55,645 nt of DNA from RGIG3040 sp964410675 (GCA_964410675.1 CAYPIB010000006.1:1-55645), one strand, 5' to 3'. Counted from the stretch's first letter, positions 1 through 8,532 are shown. Notes: a model not told the origin generated them from the sequence alone. Numbers and translations are program-made.

Positions 1-152
1 CCTGTATCAACATGAGGTGTAAAAACTGGTTTGTTTTTACCTCTTAATACTTTAGCAATCTCAGAAGCTAAACGGCCAAGTGTCTGACCCTGAGCATCTA
101 CTACATACCATTTTCTATCAATTGTAGCTGGATTAGCCATAAATGTTTTCAT
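1..152 (-). CDS. rplM: 50S ribosomal protein L13, N-terminal part
   Basis: Partial gene: the first 50 residues are present and the rest runs off the left edge. The protein is a structural component of the large ribosomal subunit. The translation starts MKTFMANPATIDRKWYVVDA and continues with a GRLASEIAKVLRGKNKP segment, the conserved start of bacterial L13. The start is supported by a GGAGGT ribosome binding site at 158-163. Expression is explained by a strong promoter at 308-336 with a leader of about 150 nt. In Firmicutes rplM is usually followed by rpsI, which would lie outside the window. It is unrelated in function to the glycan operon that ends upstream of it, so it marks a housekeeping boundary. 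Confidence 0.95.
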   Translation of the reverse strand, partial: MKTFMANPATIDRKWYVVDAQGQTLGRLASEIAKVLRGKNKPVFTPHVDT

Positions 153-300
153 GTGTTACCTCCAAAATCAAGTCCGATGGACTTTCCTCTCATCTAGTTT
201 CCCTTCTCCGGGGCTAATCGGAATCAAAGGGCATGTTACATTGACACTGCAAATCGGGTTATTACCGGGGCTTTGGTTTCACCACGCACAGTTTGTCACT
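153..300 (-). promoter_or_regulatory. rplM 5' leader, possible L13 autoregulatory element
   Basis: About 150 nt separate the inferred transcription start (near 300) from the rplM start codon. The leader contains a perfect 6-bp inverted repeat, AAGTCC-GAT-GGACTT in plus orientation (170-184), directly upstream of the ribosome binding site, plus further GC-rich segments around 205-285. Firmicutes rplM-rpsI leaders are known to carry ribosomal-protein binding structures. I infer a similar role here from position and length, but I cannot match the consensus by eye. Confidence 0.45.
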
Positions 301-307
301 GTGAAAT

Positions 308-336
308 ATTATATTATACGCAGCCTCGTGTGTCAA
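308..336 (-). promoter_or_regulatory. Housekeeping promoter of rplM
   Basis: On the minus strand a perfect TTGACA (331-336) is followed after 17 bp by a perfect TATAAT (308-313). A second overlapping TATAAT lies at 313-318 with only 12 bp spacing, so the first is the functional choice. This is the strongest sigma-A promoter in the window, fitting a ribosomal protein operon. Confidence 0.9.
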
Positions 337-359
337 CTGGTTTTTGAAAAGAAAACCAG
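337..359. other. Hairpin between glycan operon and rplM promoter
   Basis: CTGGTTTT pairs with AAAACCAG across a 7-nt loop, immediately upstream of the rplM -35 box. It is followed by a T-rich run only when read on the plus strand, where no gene ends. On the minus strand, where the glycan operon ends at 364, no U-tract follows the stem. It may slow read-through into rplM, but it is not a textbook terminator for that strand. Confidence 0.4.
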
Positions 360-363
360 CTTT

Positions 364-903
364 TTATATCATTTTATTACATTTTGTTATATTTAAATTA
401 TTTATAATATATTCTACTATTTGTTCAGGAGATTCACTACCATCATTTTTAATAATAACATCCGGTCTTTTAGGTTCATCAAACTCTAAATCAATTCCCA
501 TTACATTAGTTATTTCCTTTTTTATCGCTTTTGAATAGAGCTTTTTTTGATCCCTTTTAATTAAAACCTCAATATTAACTTTCAAATAAATTTCCTTATA
601 GTTATCAATATTATTCCGGTTCCACTGTCTACACTCATCGAACATAGCAATGCAGCAACATACAACATCGATACCTTGTTCCGACAGCATCCAGCATAGT
701 CTTCCATACTGGTATGCCATACTTTTTCTGCCTTCATATGAATAATCTGTATTTTGAAATACTTTTCTTAAAGCATCGCCATCCAAAAATACAGCATTAT
801 CCTTTATCACTTTTAAGTATTTATAAAATTCAGTTCCAATTGTCGTTTTTCCTGCTCCTGACAATCCTGTGATCCAGTAAACAGTTCCTCTATTGTTACT
901 CAT
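364..903 (-). CDS. APS-kinase-like (CysC family) small-molecule kinase
   Basis: A 179-residue P-loop kinase. The Walker A motif GLSGAGKTT is at residues 13-21, and the APS-kinase signature FLDGDALR is at 39-46, followed by a YEGRKSMAYQYGRLC helix in the place of the family's ENIRR segment. It is slightly shorter than classical CysC (about 200 aa), and no ATP sulfurylase or other sulfate-assimilation gene is nearby. It is the last gene of the glycan operon, behind a nucleotidyltransferase-methyltransferase fusion and a sulfatase-like protein, so a role in phosphorylating a nucleotide-linked glycan precursor is more likely than sulfate assimilation. CysC homologues in surface-glycan clusters (for example the kinase of Campylobacter capsular phosphoramidate synthesis) show that such recruitment occurs. 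The RBS AGAAGG supports the start. Substrate unknown. Confidence 0.8.
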   Translation of the reverse strand: MSNNRGTVYWITGLSGAGKTTIGTEFYKYLKVIKDNAVFLDGDALRKVFQNTDYSYEGRKSMAYQYGRLCWMLSEQGIDVVCCCIAMFDECRQWNRNNIDNYKEIYLKVNIEVLIKRDQKKLYSKAIKKEITNVMGIDLEFDEPKRPDVIIKNDGSESPEQIVEYIINNLNITKCNKMI

Positions 904-997
904 TGCTTACCTTCTTTCAAATAATAATTATATTCAACAAACTTCACCTTAACTTTTGATTAAGTGGTAGCCATCATAATAAATGAACATGCAAAAA

Positions 998-2467
998 CTA
1001 TTTTTTCATTCCTGATACAACTACGAATTTCCATTCCATTAATATATCTTCTTTAACACATTTCATCTTATATGCTCTTTTAACATTTTCACTGCAATCG
1101 TAATGCATTTTACTTATAATATCCTTATTACGCTCTGGAATACCGGAATTAGCCAACCAATTATTCATACTCATATTTTCCTGTATAATTGTTCTTGTCA
1201 TAACTTTATCAAATCCTGTATTACACATTAAATTAATAAGATCATCTGTTAAAAAAGTGTTTCTGATTTCTTTATATGCAAACATTTCTTTATAGAAATC
1301 AAGCGTTTCCTTTTCTGGTGGTACTCCCTCACAAATAATAAATATACCACCCGTTTTAAGAATACGTTTTATCTCTAAAGATGCATCCATCAATTTTTCC
1401 ACATGATGCATTGACATTCTTGCCGTAACAATATCAAAGGTATTGTCTTCAAAGCAATGTAGATCTTCGGCATTATTTACGCTTAAATTAAATTGATATT
1501 TCTTATCTATTTTGCTCATCATATCCGGACTTATATCAATACCGTAGAAATCCGCCTCTGGGTATGCCTCTTTAAAATGTATTAAAACCTTACCGGTGCC
1601 AACGCCAATATCCAAAACTTTATTAGGGTTCCTTATTAATCTACTCATATCAATCATTGCATCAAGCATCTCATTTTTATTGACCCATTGTATATTATTA
1701 TACAAATTGGCTCTTACGGCCCAATCTGTCTGCATTTTAAATACGTTCGGAGCTCCGTCTTCCTGATTTAGCAATTTCCGATAATCTTCCTCTGCATTTA
1801 TTTTTACCCAGCCTTTGTCTATAAGGACACTATGAACAGGCACTCCTAATTTTATGATATTCTCTAATAAATCACTGATTAACGCATCGTTATACTTTGG
1901 ATGGTATATTTTAAAATATGCATAATTATTTTTTAAGATTTCAATTCCTTGCTTCGTGCACTTCATAATACCTGAAAATTGTCCTTGAATTGCTTGATTA
2001 TTGGCGTTATCCTTTCCTATTTTAGACACAGTGTTATCCGGTTCTATACTAGCTAATTCCAAATTATTGATATTTTTCTTTTTATATTCATCTAAAGGTA
2101 AGGCTACACCAATAGAAATATCACTCTTTACTGTCAAGATTCGCTTAAGACATTCTTTATCAAAAACAACATCTCCATATATGATTAAGATATCCTCTGT
2201 AAATTCCTTTTCGGCACAAAACATACTATATAAAATGTCTTTTTCTTCGAAACTCTCATTTGTATAATATTTAATACCTGGAATACTAAACATTTCTTCT
2301 TTATAGCCTTTTACCACACATACATTGTCAATACCTAAGGAGTGGAGTACATTGAGTTGTATTTCCAATATACTGCTTCCATTAATTTCAATAAGATTTT
2401 TGGGGATATCTCCTACAAGATGTGAAACTTCATTATTGCTTCCAGCTGCTAATATAATTGCTTTCAT
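998..2467 (-). CDS. Fused sugar/alcohol-phosphate nucleotidyltransferase and SAM methyltransferase
   Basis: A 489-residue two-domain protein. Residues 1-235 form a nucleotidyltransferase: MKAIILAAG start, IPKNL at 21-25, metal-binding YGDVV at 97-101, and a closing WVKINAEEDYR segment typical of small cytidylyltransferases. The usual G-x-G-x-R loop is replaced by GSNNE, so the conserved Arg is missing. Residues from about 245 form a class I methyltransferase with VLDIGVGTGK (motif I, around 284-293), an acidic DIS after motif II, and a Methyltransf_11-like middle. The order suggests activation of a small phosphorylated group to an NDP derivative together with its methylation. The downstream neighbour is a CysC-like kinase and the upstream one a sulfatase-like protein. 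The substrate is not identifiable; the fusion itself is clear. RBS GGAATGG precedes the ATG. Confidence 0.8.
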   Translation of the reverse strand: MKAIILAAGSNNEVSHLVGDIPKNLIEINGSSILEIQLNVLHSLGIDNVCVVKGYKEEMFSIPGIKYYTNESFEEKDILYSMFCAEKEFTEDILIIYGDVVFDKECLKRILTVKSDISIGVALPLDEYKKKNINNLELASIEPDNTVSKIGKDNANNQAIQGQFSGIMKCTKQGIEILKNNYAYFKIYHPKYNDALISDLLENIIKLGVPVHSVLIDKGWVKINAEEDYRKLLNQEDGAPNVFKMQTDWAVRANLYNNIQWVNKNEMLDAMIDMSRLIRNPNKVLDIGVGTGKVLIHFKEAYPEADFYGIDISPDMMSKIDKKYQFNLSVNNAEDLHCFEDNTFDIVTARMSMHHVEKLMDASLEIKRILKTGGIFIICEGVPPEKETLDFYKEMFAYKEIRNTFLTDDLINLMCNTGFDKVMTRTIIQENMSMNNWLANSGIPERNKDIISKMHYDCSENVKRAYKMKCVKEDILMEWKFVVVSGMKK

Positions 2468-2543
2468 TTTTCCATTCCTTTACTAATCTAATGCTTATAA
2501 CACTTATTGTCACAAGCAGAATTTTTATTATTTGGATCCTCGA

Positions 2544-4283
2544 TTATTCATATAGCCTAACAGAATGTTGAAAGTTTTCATTTTGATAAATGTCTAGAAA
2601 CTTATTGCCTGCTGCTTTTTTTAAAATACTTATTCTTTCTTTAAACTCTTTAGCGTTTACTAAATTAGTATCCTCATCAGGCAATAAATAATAGTATTCT
2701 TTTCCATTTCCTATCTTTACATATTTATCATATACACTTTGTGCCCCTCTAAATGCCATACCTAGTTCCTGCATATTATTTCTAATATAATACTCAACAA
2801 ACGGTAAGCCGTAAGTATCAGCATCTTGAAATGCTATAATGCCATTTTGATTAAACATATCTTCAAATTTTTCTTCTGTTATATTTAAAACATAATCAAT
2901 TAATTCCACAAAATTAAAGAGACTAAATATTTTATCACACTTAAACTTTGGTATATTATTATCTATTACTGCCAAATATACATGTAAACGTTGTTCACAG
3001 TATCTAGGTACTGCTTTATTACCGTGATCACTCATAATAATTTTTGTCGTATTATCGTTTAAAAAACCAAAGTAATATTGCAGTTGCCTGTCCCAATATT
3101 GAATTGAAATATTTTTTTGAATTTCAGAAAGATTATATTCCTCGATATAATCAAAATAAAACCACTTCATATTAATTAAATCAGGGGATAAATAAGGTGC
3201 ATGAGTTTCCACCAATGAATGAACAATAGCAAATATCGGATAATCGCAATTAACTAACTCATTTAGCAAATTCCAGTACCGAACCATCCCAGGATTCCAA
3301 TCATCATCTATGATTGAACTTTCCAGACCCAATTTATCTCCAATTCCTATTAGGCCAATATACTTCAATGTAAACCCATTTTTTTGAATTAATTGGTTTA
3401 ATTTACTTTCTCTCGCAATAAAATTATCATTATTATACCCTTCCTCATCAATCTGCCTCACTTTGTCAAAGATAATTTTTGTTGTTGCGCTTGTAAAAGG
3501 AGTGTATGTATATGCTTGACTTAAAAACAAGCTATTCTCTGATACTTTTTGAAAAAAGGGAGTGTGTTCCGGCATATCACCTACATAAAAAGAATCGTTC
3601 CAAGAAACAATAATATCCTTGTATTTTCTGTTTTTTATCTTTAACTTTATTTCATCCAGAAAGTTCTTTAATTCATGTAAGAATTTTTTATAATTCTCCC
3701 ACTTATAATATCTATTATCAATATATTGATTAATATAATCTATTGCGTTTATAAAATCTTTTATTTGAATGTAGCTATAGATAATACTTCTCAAAATTTT
3801 AGATTTACTCTCGGTATCGATTAAACAATTTAAGTATTGCTTTAAAATTACAATTTTTTCATATGGATGAAATTTATAATCGCTAAAGCTAATTTTTGAA
3901 TAAAAACCTTTTCTTGCTTCTTCCATTAAAAAATTATTGTTTTTAAATATTTTTCTTAAACAAATAACTCTTTTATCTTCTAATGAAAATGATTCTAATA
4001 TAACTTTATTTATGTCTTCAAATGCCGTAACTATAATAAAATCACAATTATCTATGGATATATTCTCATGTTCTGAATTATTTATTGTATATTTTTTGAA
4101 CTTGCAAAGGTCAATTAAATATTGTATTTCCTTCTCATCACCTAAAAATATAACACTATTTTTTTCTTGTATGTGTTCTAGCTCTTTCTTAATTATAAGT
4201 TCAATATACTCTTGCAAGATATCCTTTTCTTCTTCTATTTCATGTTCTTTCATAATATCTGCTAATCGTTTGTTAATATCCAC
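2544..4283 (-). CDS. Sulfatase-like (alkaline phosphatase superfamily) protein with Rossmann-like N-terminal region
   Basis: 579 residues, starting with GTG behind AGAGGTG. Residues from about 220 carry sulfatase-fold landmarks: DIIVSWNDSF with a metal-binding Asp at 230, a Thr/Ser-rich nucleophile region YTPFTSATT at 260-268, VHSLVETHAPY at 354-364, and metal-binding SDHGN at 418-422. The N-terminal 215 residues look like an alpha/beta domain (VIFLGD, IIVTAF) and helices, resembling the N-terminal domains of the neighbouring FkbM proteins. No signal peptide or membrane segment is visible, unlike LTA synthase or EptA-type phosphoethanolamine transferases, so it probably acts in the cytoplasm on a glycan precursor or glycosylated protein. 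It could be a phospho-group transferase, a phosphodiesterase or a sulfatase. No CxPxR sulfatase maturation signature is seen, which argues against a true sulfatase. Confidence 0.65.
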   Translation of the reverse strand: MDINKRLADIMKEHEIEEEKDILQEYIELIIKKELEHIQEKNSVIFLGDEKEIQYLIDLCKFKKYTINNSEHENISIDNCDFIIVTAFEDINKVILESFSLEDKRVICLRKIFKNNNFLMEEARKGFYSKISFSDYKFHPYEKIVILKQYLNCLIDTESKSKILRSIIYSYIQIKDFINAIDYINQYIDNRYYKWENYKKFLHELKNFLDEIKLKIKNRKYKDIIVSWNDSFYVGDMPEHTPFFQKVSENSLFLSQAYTYTPFTSATTKIIFDKVRQIDEEGYNNDNFIARESKLNQLIQKNGFTLKYIGLIGIGDKLGLESSIIDDDWNPGMVRYWNLLNELVNCDYPIFAIVHSLVETHAPYLSPDLINMKWFYFDYIEEYNLSEIQKNISIQYWDRQLQYYFGFLNDNTTKIIMSDHGNKAVPRYCEQRLHVYLAVIDNNIPKFKCDKIFSLFNFVELIDYVLNITEEKFEDMFNQNGIIAFQDADTYGLPFVEYYIRNNMQELGMAFRGAQSVYDKYVKIGNGKEYYYLLPDEDTNLVNAKEFKERISILKKAAGNKFLDIYQNENFQHSVRLYE

Positions 4284-4307
4284 CGTTTCACCTCTTAAAA
4301 TCTTGAT

Positions 4308-5246
4308 TTATTCAGATAAAGCTAAAATAATTTCTTTGTGTTTCACTTTATGTAAGAAAAAATAATTTGTCTCTATTGTTTCTTCGGTAACTTTATCAAA
4401 TAATCTTAGCATACCATTATCTGAAATTACATAACAGCTATATCCCATTTCTATAAATAAATTTATAATGTCATTTGGATGATAACCAAATTTTGCTGAC
4501 CATTTTCTTAACATTTCTGTAAATACAATCGGCTTAAATCTTTTAATAGCCTCTATGCCGCCTTGATAAACTAAAAATTCCATGCCCTCAACATCACATT
4601 TTATAAAATCCAGTCTTGATATCTTTTGCTCCTCTACAAAATCATCCATTTTTCTTACTTGGCAATTCACTTTTTGGGTAGAATCAAGCTCACGCAAATC
4701 TGCCGCTGATGAAGCACCAGATGCTAATATATCATAATAAAAATTTAATGTTTTATTTTCATTATAAAATCCAAAATTATATACTAGATTAGTTTCAAAT
4801 TCATTTAATTCCAAATTTTTTATTAACCTTTTCCATGTTTCTTCAATTGGTTCAAAGCTATAGCAAGTAAATTGGGGGTTTTGCTTTAAAAAATTCAAAG
4901 TATACCAACCCAAATTAGCTCCGATATCAAAAATAACACTTTGTTTATCCAATAAAGCTATTACTTTCATTACTACATTTAACTCTGTTTCTTCGTAACT
5001 GCCAAAGTTCAAGATTGTATAAGGAACTGCGCAAATATCATCCTTTTCAAAATTCATATTAATTATTTTACCATGCGATTCTATTTCTAATACTATATTC
5101 TCTCTTTTTATACTTAATTGCTTTACAGGTGTCTCATTTAATAATATCTGATAATCTAATAATTGCTTATGAATTTCAAACATTTTCTCTGCATATTCAT
5201 AATCATCTAGCTTCCCATTTTTATACTGCTCTATTATATCCTTCAT
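4308..5246 (-). CDS. FkbM family methyltransferase
   Basis: 312 residues from the ATG at 5246, chosen over an upstream in-frame ATG at 5288 because GGAAGGG lies just before it. SAM-binding motif I VIFDIGANLGWYT is near residue 104, and the FkbM signature FIKCDVEGMEF is near residue 210. Members of this family O-methylate sugars or small molecules. The N-terminal about 90 residues are a short variable region, without the longer Rossmann-like domain present in the two FkbM proteins at 9346 and 10496. It sits between rfbH and the sulfatase-like gene and probably methylates the flagellar or surface sugar. Confidence 0.85.
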   Translation of the reverse strand: MKDIIEQYKNGKLDDYEYAEKMFEIHKQLLDYQILLNETPVKQLSIKRENIVLEIESHGKIINMNFEKDDICAVPYTILNFGSYEETELNVVMKVIALLDKQSVIFDIGANLGWYTLNFLKQNPQFTCYSFEPIEETWKRLIKNLELNEFETNLVYNFGFYNENKTLNFYYDILASGASSAADLRELDSTQKVNCQVRKMDDFVEEQKISRLDFIKCDVEGMEFLVYQGGIEAIKRFKPIVFTEMLRKWSAKFGYHPNDIINLFIEMGYSCYVISDNGMLRLFDKVTEETIETNYFFLHKVKHKEIILALSE

Positions 5247-5333
5247 TTTTCCCTTCCTTTGCTTCATATTGACATAGCTGTATTTCATCAGAAAGTGAAC
5301 CGCATCACAGACTAACTGTTATCATATATTTAT

Positions 5334-6674
5334 TTAAAGTAAACTTTCCCTAATTCTAGTTATCATTTCATCTAACATCTTAGCTTGCATTCCCGGATAA
5401 TTTCCTATCCAAAAGCCATTGTTCATTACAAAATCCGTATTGTTAAGATTACCAATAACTTTATAATCCTTTCCTTTGGATAACTGTTCAAAGCAAGGGT
5501 GTCTTAGTATATTACCTGCAAATAGATTTCTTGTCTGAATATTATGTTTTTCTAAGTATTGTACAATCTGCTCTCTTGTTTTACCCTCTTCAGGTCTTAT
5601 ACAAAGCATAAATCCAAACCAGCTAGGAACAGAATCAGGCTCCTTCTCTGGTAAGATAACCAAATTATCTAATTCTTCCATATTCTCTCTCAAGTACTGC
5701 CAATTGAGTCTTCTTGCCTCAGCAAAGTTAGTCAGCTTCTTAATCTGTGCAATCCCAATAGCCGCTTGCATATCCGTTGCCTTCAGATTATACCCCATAT
5801 GAGAATAAACATATTTATGATCATAACCAAGTGGAAGCGATCCATATTGATGCTCAAATCTATGCTTACACACATTATCAGTCCCGGACGGGCAGACACA
5901 ATCTCTTCCCCAATCTCTAAAGGAGCGTATTATTTTGTGCAGTAAAGCATTATTTGTATATACTGCACCACCCTCACCCATCGTTATGTGATGAGGAGGG
6001 TAAAAACTTGAAGTTCCTATATCTCCAATTGTACCTGTATACAGATCTTCGTTATTATACCTATACTTTGAGCCAAGTGCATCACAATTATCTTCTATCA
6101 GCCAAAGCTTATTTTTATCACAAAATTCCTTTACTTTCTTCAAATTAAAGGGATTCCCCAAAGTATGTGCAAGCATAACGGCCTTTGTTTTGTCAGATAA
6201 AGCCTCTTCCAATTGCGAAATTTCTATATTATACTGTGGTATTGTAATATCAACAAAAACCGGAATTGCCCCATACTGAATAATTGGTGCTACTGTGGTA
6301 GGGAAACAAGCCGCTACCGTAATTACTTCATCACCGCGCTGAATTGCCCGTTCCTCTAATAGTGGCGACGTTAACGCCATAAAAGCCAAGAGATTGGCAG
6401 AGGATCCTGAGTTTACCAAGGAACAATGCTTAATATTTAAATAAGCCGCCAAATCACTTTCAAATTTATCTGTATAACGGCCTGATGTCAGCCAAAACTC
6501 TAATGAGCTATCGACCAAATTCATCATTTCCTCTTTATCATAAATTCTTCCAGCATAAGAAATTCTATCTCCAGTTTTAAACTCACTATCTTTTACGTGA
6601 TACTTTTCACAATACTCTCCTGCTAACTCTACAATCTTTTTTCTGGCTTCTATTTCTGTTAAGTTTTCAAACAT
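5334..6674 (-). CDS. rfbH: CDP-4-keto-6-deoxy-D-glucose-3-dehydratase (E1)
   Basis: 446 residues from the ATG at 6674, chosen over the ATG at 6692 because GGAGA lies upstream. It is a PMP-dependent dehydratase removing the C3 hydroxyl of CDP-4-keto-6-deoxyglucose. The lysine that binds PLP in ordinary aminotransferases is replaced by histidine in SFYPPHHITMGEGG, the hallmark of E1. The [2Fe-2S] cysteines are present: one in IEDNCDALGS, then C-V-C-x7-C in the segment DCVCPSGTDNVCKHRF. The partners rfbG and rfbF lie directly upstream. The flavin/iron-sulfur reductase E3 (DdhD) that normally completes the step is not in the window, so a chromosomal reductase must serve. Confidence 0.93.
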   Translation of the reverse strand: MFENLTEIEARKKIVELAGEYCEKYHVKDSEFKTGDRISYAGRIYDKEEMMNLVDSSLEFWLTSGRYTDKFESDLAAYLNIKHCSLVNSGSSANLLAFMALTSPLLEERAIQRGDEVITVAACFPTTVAPIIQYGAIPVFVDITIPQYNIEISQLEEALSDKTKAVMLAHTLGNPFNLKKVKEFCDKNKLWLIEDNCDALGSKYRYNNEDLYTGTIGDIGTSSFYPPHHITMGEGGAVYTNNALLHKIIRSFRDWGRDCVCPSGTDNVCKHRFEHQYGSLPLGYDHKYVYSHMGYNLKATDMQAAIGIAQIKKLTNFAEARRLNWQYLRENMEELDNLVILPEKEPDSVPSWFGFMLCIRPEEGKTREQIVQYLEKHNIQTRNLFAGNILRHPCFEQLSKGKDYKVIGNLNNTDFVMNNGFWIGNYPGMQAKMLDEMITRIRESLL

Positions 6675-6685
6675 CAACTTTTCTC

Positions 6686-7741
6686 CTAGCATATATTCAA
6701 ATATTCTTGTATTTGATTTCTCATAATTCTTTCTATTTCATCATTTTTTTGAAATGCTTTTTCCCATTCTACAACTTTTTCAACTGCTTTTTCTATCTTC
6801 CATTTTGGCATCCACTTAAAAGTATCAGCTAACTTATCTGAATTAAGAAAAAGTAAATTCGTTTCATGAGGTCCATCATCTGACCTATTTGTCCATTCAA
6901 GTCCGTCTTGCCACTTTTTACAAAATTCATCAACCAGCTCGCCTGTTGTCAAACAATTATCTTGAGCAGGCCCTACATTATAACATCCTGACTTATTTAT
7001 ATCTTTATATTGCTCCATTGCTATCATTAAATAAACAAATAAGGGTTCTAATACATGTTGGTAAGGTCTGATTGAATTAGGATTGCGGACGACAATTTTT
7101 TCTTTCTTTTTTGCCGCTCTTACACAATCCGGAATAATTCTGTCCTTCGCAAAGTCCCCGCCGCCAATGACATTTCCTGCCCGGCATGTAGAAATACCTA
7201 CTTCCCTTTGACTAAAGAATGATTGTTGATAGCATCGAGTAACAAGTTCAGAACAAGATTTACTGTTTGAATATGGATCGTAGCCATTCAAACGGTCAGT
7301 TTCAATATAGCCATCTTTCTTTTCTTGGTTTTCATACACTTTATCCGTTGTAACATTTATAAATGACTTAACTGAATTTGTATTACGGATGCATTCTAAT
7401 ACATTTGCTGTTCCCATTACATTTGTTTCGTATGTATACAATGGTTCTTCATAAGATTCTCTTACAAGCGGCTGTGCTGCCATATGTATTACAAGCTCTG
7501 GCTCATTCTTTGAAAAAACCTCCAGCAAACTTTTATAATCTCTTATATCACCAATAATGGAATTCAGTTTACTGTTCGTATTGCAGATTTCAAACAGACT
7601 TGGAGTAGTGTTTGGAAGCAAGCCATATCCAGTCACTTCTGCTCCCAAATAATGTAAAATTTCACTTAACCAGCTTCCTTTAAATCCAGTATGACCCGTT
7701 ATTAAAACTTTTTTATTTTTATAAAACGAAACATCCCACAT
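6686..7741 (-). CDS. rfbG: CDP-glucose 4,6-dehydratase
   Basis: 351 residues from the ATG at 7741. This start is preferred over ATGs up to 7795 because GAGGAAAA sits 8 nt upstream and the longer forms overlap rfbF. It is an extended SDR that converts CDP-glucose to CDP-4-keto-6-deoxyglucose. The NAD-binding motif TGHTGFKGSWL lies near residues 15-25, HMAAQPLVRESY is characteristic of RfbG, NVTTDKVYE holds the catalytic Thr-Asp-Lys/Glu set, and PYSNSK gives the Y-x3-K. It lies between rfbF and rfbH in the standard order of CDP-3,6-dideoxyhexose pathways. Confidence 0.95.
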   Translation of the reverse strand: MWDVSFYKNKKVLITGHTGFKGSWLSEILHYLGAEVTGYGLLPNTTPSLFEICNTNSKLNSIIGDIRDYKSLLEVFSKNEPELVIHMAAQPLVRESYEEPLYTYETNVMGTANVLECIRNTNSVKSFINVTTDKVYENQEKKDGYIETDRLNGYDPYSNSKSCSELVTRCYQQSFFSQREVGISTCRAGNVIGGGDFAKDRIIPDCVRAAKKKEKIVVRNPNSIRPYQHVLEPLFVYLMIAMEQYKDINKSGCYNVGPAQDNCLTTGELVDEFCKKWQDGLEWTNRSDDGPHETNLLFLNSDKLADTFKWMPKWKIEKAVEKVVEWEKAFQKNDEIERIMRNQIQEYLNIC

Positions 7742-7758
7742 ATATTTTTCCTCGTAAT

Positions 7759-8532
7759 TTACCATATTTTCCATGGTGCAGTTCCTGTTTCCCATAAATC
7801 TTCTAAGTAATCTTTATCTCTTACTGTATCCATTGGCGACCAAAAACCATTATGCTGATATGCTCCTATTTGCTGCGCAGACAGCAGTCTATTGAACGGT
7901 CCTGCTTCAAGCATTTCACTTCCGTCCCCCAAATAACTGAAAATCGATGGTTCTGCAACCATAAAGCCCATGTTTACAAAGCCCTGATCCCTTCGAGCCT
8001 TTTCCTGAAAACGTAAAACTGTTCCACTATTTTCATCAAACTTAATAACACCAAATCTACCTTCTGGTTGAGTTGTTGAGATTGTTACGGTCTTCTTATT
8101 TTTATTATGAAATTCAAGCAGTTCTTTAATATTTATATTTGCCACGCCATCACCATAAGTGAGAAAAAATGGCTCATCTTGAATATAATCCTTAATTTTT
8201 AATATTCTGCCTGCAGTTAATGTTCTAAGTCCAGTGTTTGCTAACGTTACTTTCCATGGTTCAATCTCACATTTTTGATTGGAAATGCTTTTTTCTTTGA
8301 GGTCAAAGGAATTGTCAGAAGCTAACGTATAATAATCAACAAAATATCTTTTTATAATATTTCCCTTATATCCACAACAAATAATAAATTCTGTAAACCC
8401 AAAATGAGCATATGTTTTCATAATATGCCATAATATAGGTCTGTCCCCAATTTCAATCATTGGTTTTGGTTTAGTAATTGTTTCTTCACTAAATCGCGTT
8501 CCCATACCGCCTGCAAGAATGACTACCTTCAT
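7759..8532 (-). CDS. rfbF: Glucose-1-phosphate cytidylyltransferase
   Basis: 257 residues, full length for the family. It makes CDP-glucose from glucose-1-phosphate and CTP, the entry step of the dideoxysugar branch. The signature LAGGMGTRFSEET near residues 6-18 includes the catalytic Arg, followed by KPKPMIEIG and the metal-binding YGDGVANI. The C-terminal GFWSPMDT and APWKIW are typical of RfbF. A 9-nt gap separates it from the degenerate paralogue upstream. The RBS is AGGGGTT. Its stop lies just inside the longest possible reading frame of rfbG, suggesting translational coupling. Confidence 0.95.
   Translation of the reverse strand: MKVVILAGGMGTRFSEETITKPKPMIEIGDRPILWHIMKTYAHFGFTEFIICCGYKGNIIKRYFVDYYTLASDNSFDLKEKSISNQKCEIEPWKVTLANTGLRTLTAGRILKIKDYIQDEPFFLTYGDGVANINIKELLEFHNKNKKTVTISTTQPEGRFGVIKFDENSGTVLRFQEKARRDQGFVNMGFMVAEPSIFSYLGDGSEMLEAGPFNRLLSAQQIGAYQHNGFWSPMDTVRDKDYLEDLWETGTAPWKIW

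Noticed and set aside
337..359. Hairpin considered as the terminator of the glycan operon
   Set aside because: The T-rich tail is on the wrong side for the minus strand. It would terminate a plus-strand transcript, but no plus gene is there.
364..903. Sulfate assimilation CysC
   Set aside because: No ATP sulfurylase, PAPS reductase or sulfate transporter in the window; it ends a sugar operon.
2001..2267. Plus-strand open frame inside the nucleotidyltransferase-methyltransferase gene, and many similar plus-strand frames across the window
   Set aside because: They lie antisense to clearly coding genes, lack ribosome binding sites, and give low-complexity Ser/Leu/Phe-rich translations. They are reading shadows.
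6686..7795. Longer rfbG start at 7795
   Set aside because: It would overlap rfbF by 37 bp and lacks a good ribosome binding site, while the ATG at 7741 has GAGGAAAA upstream.
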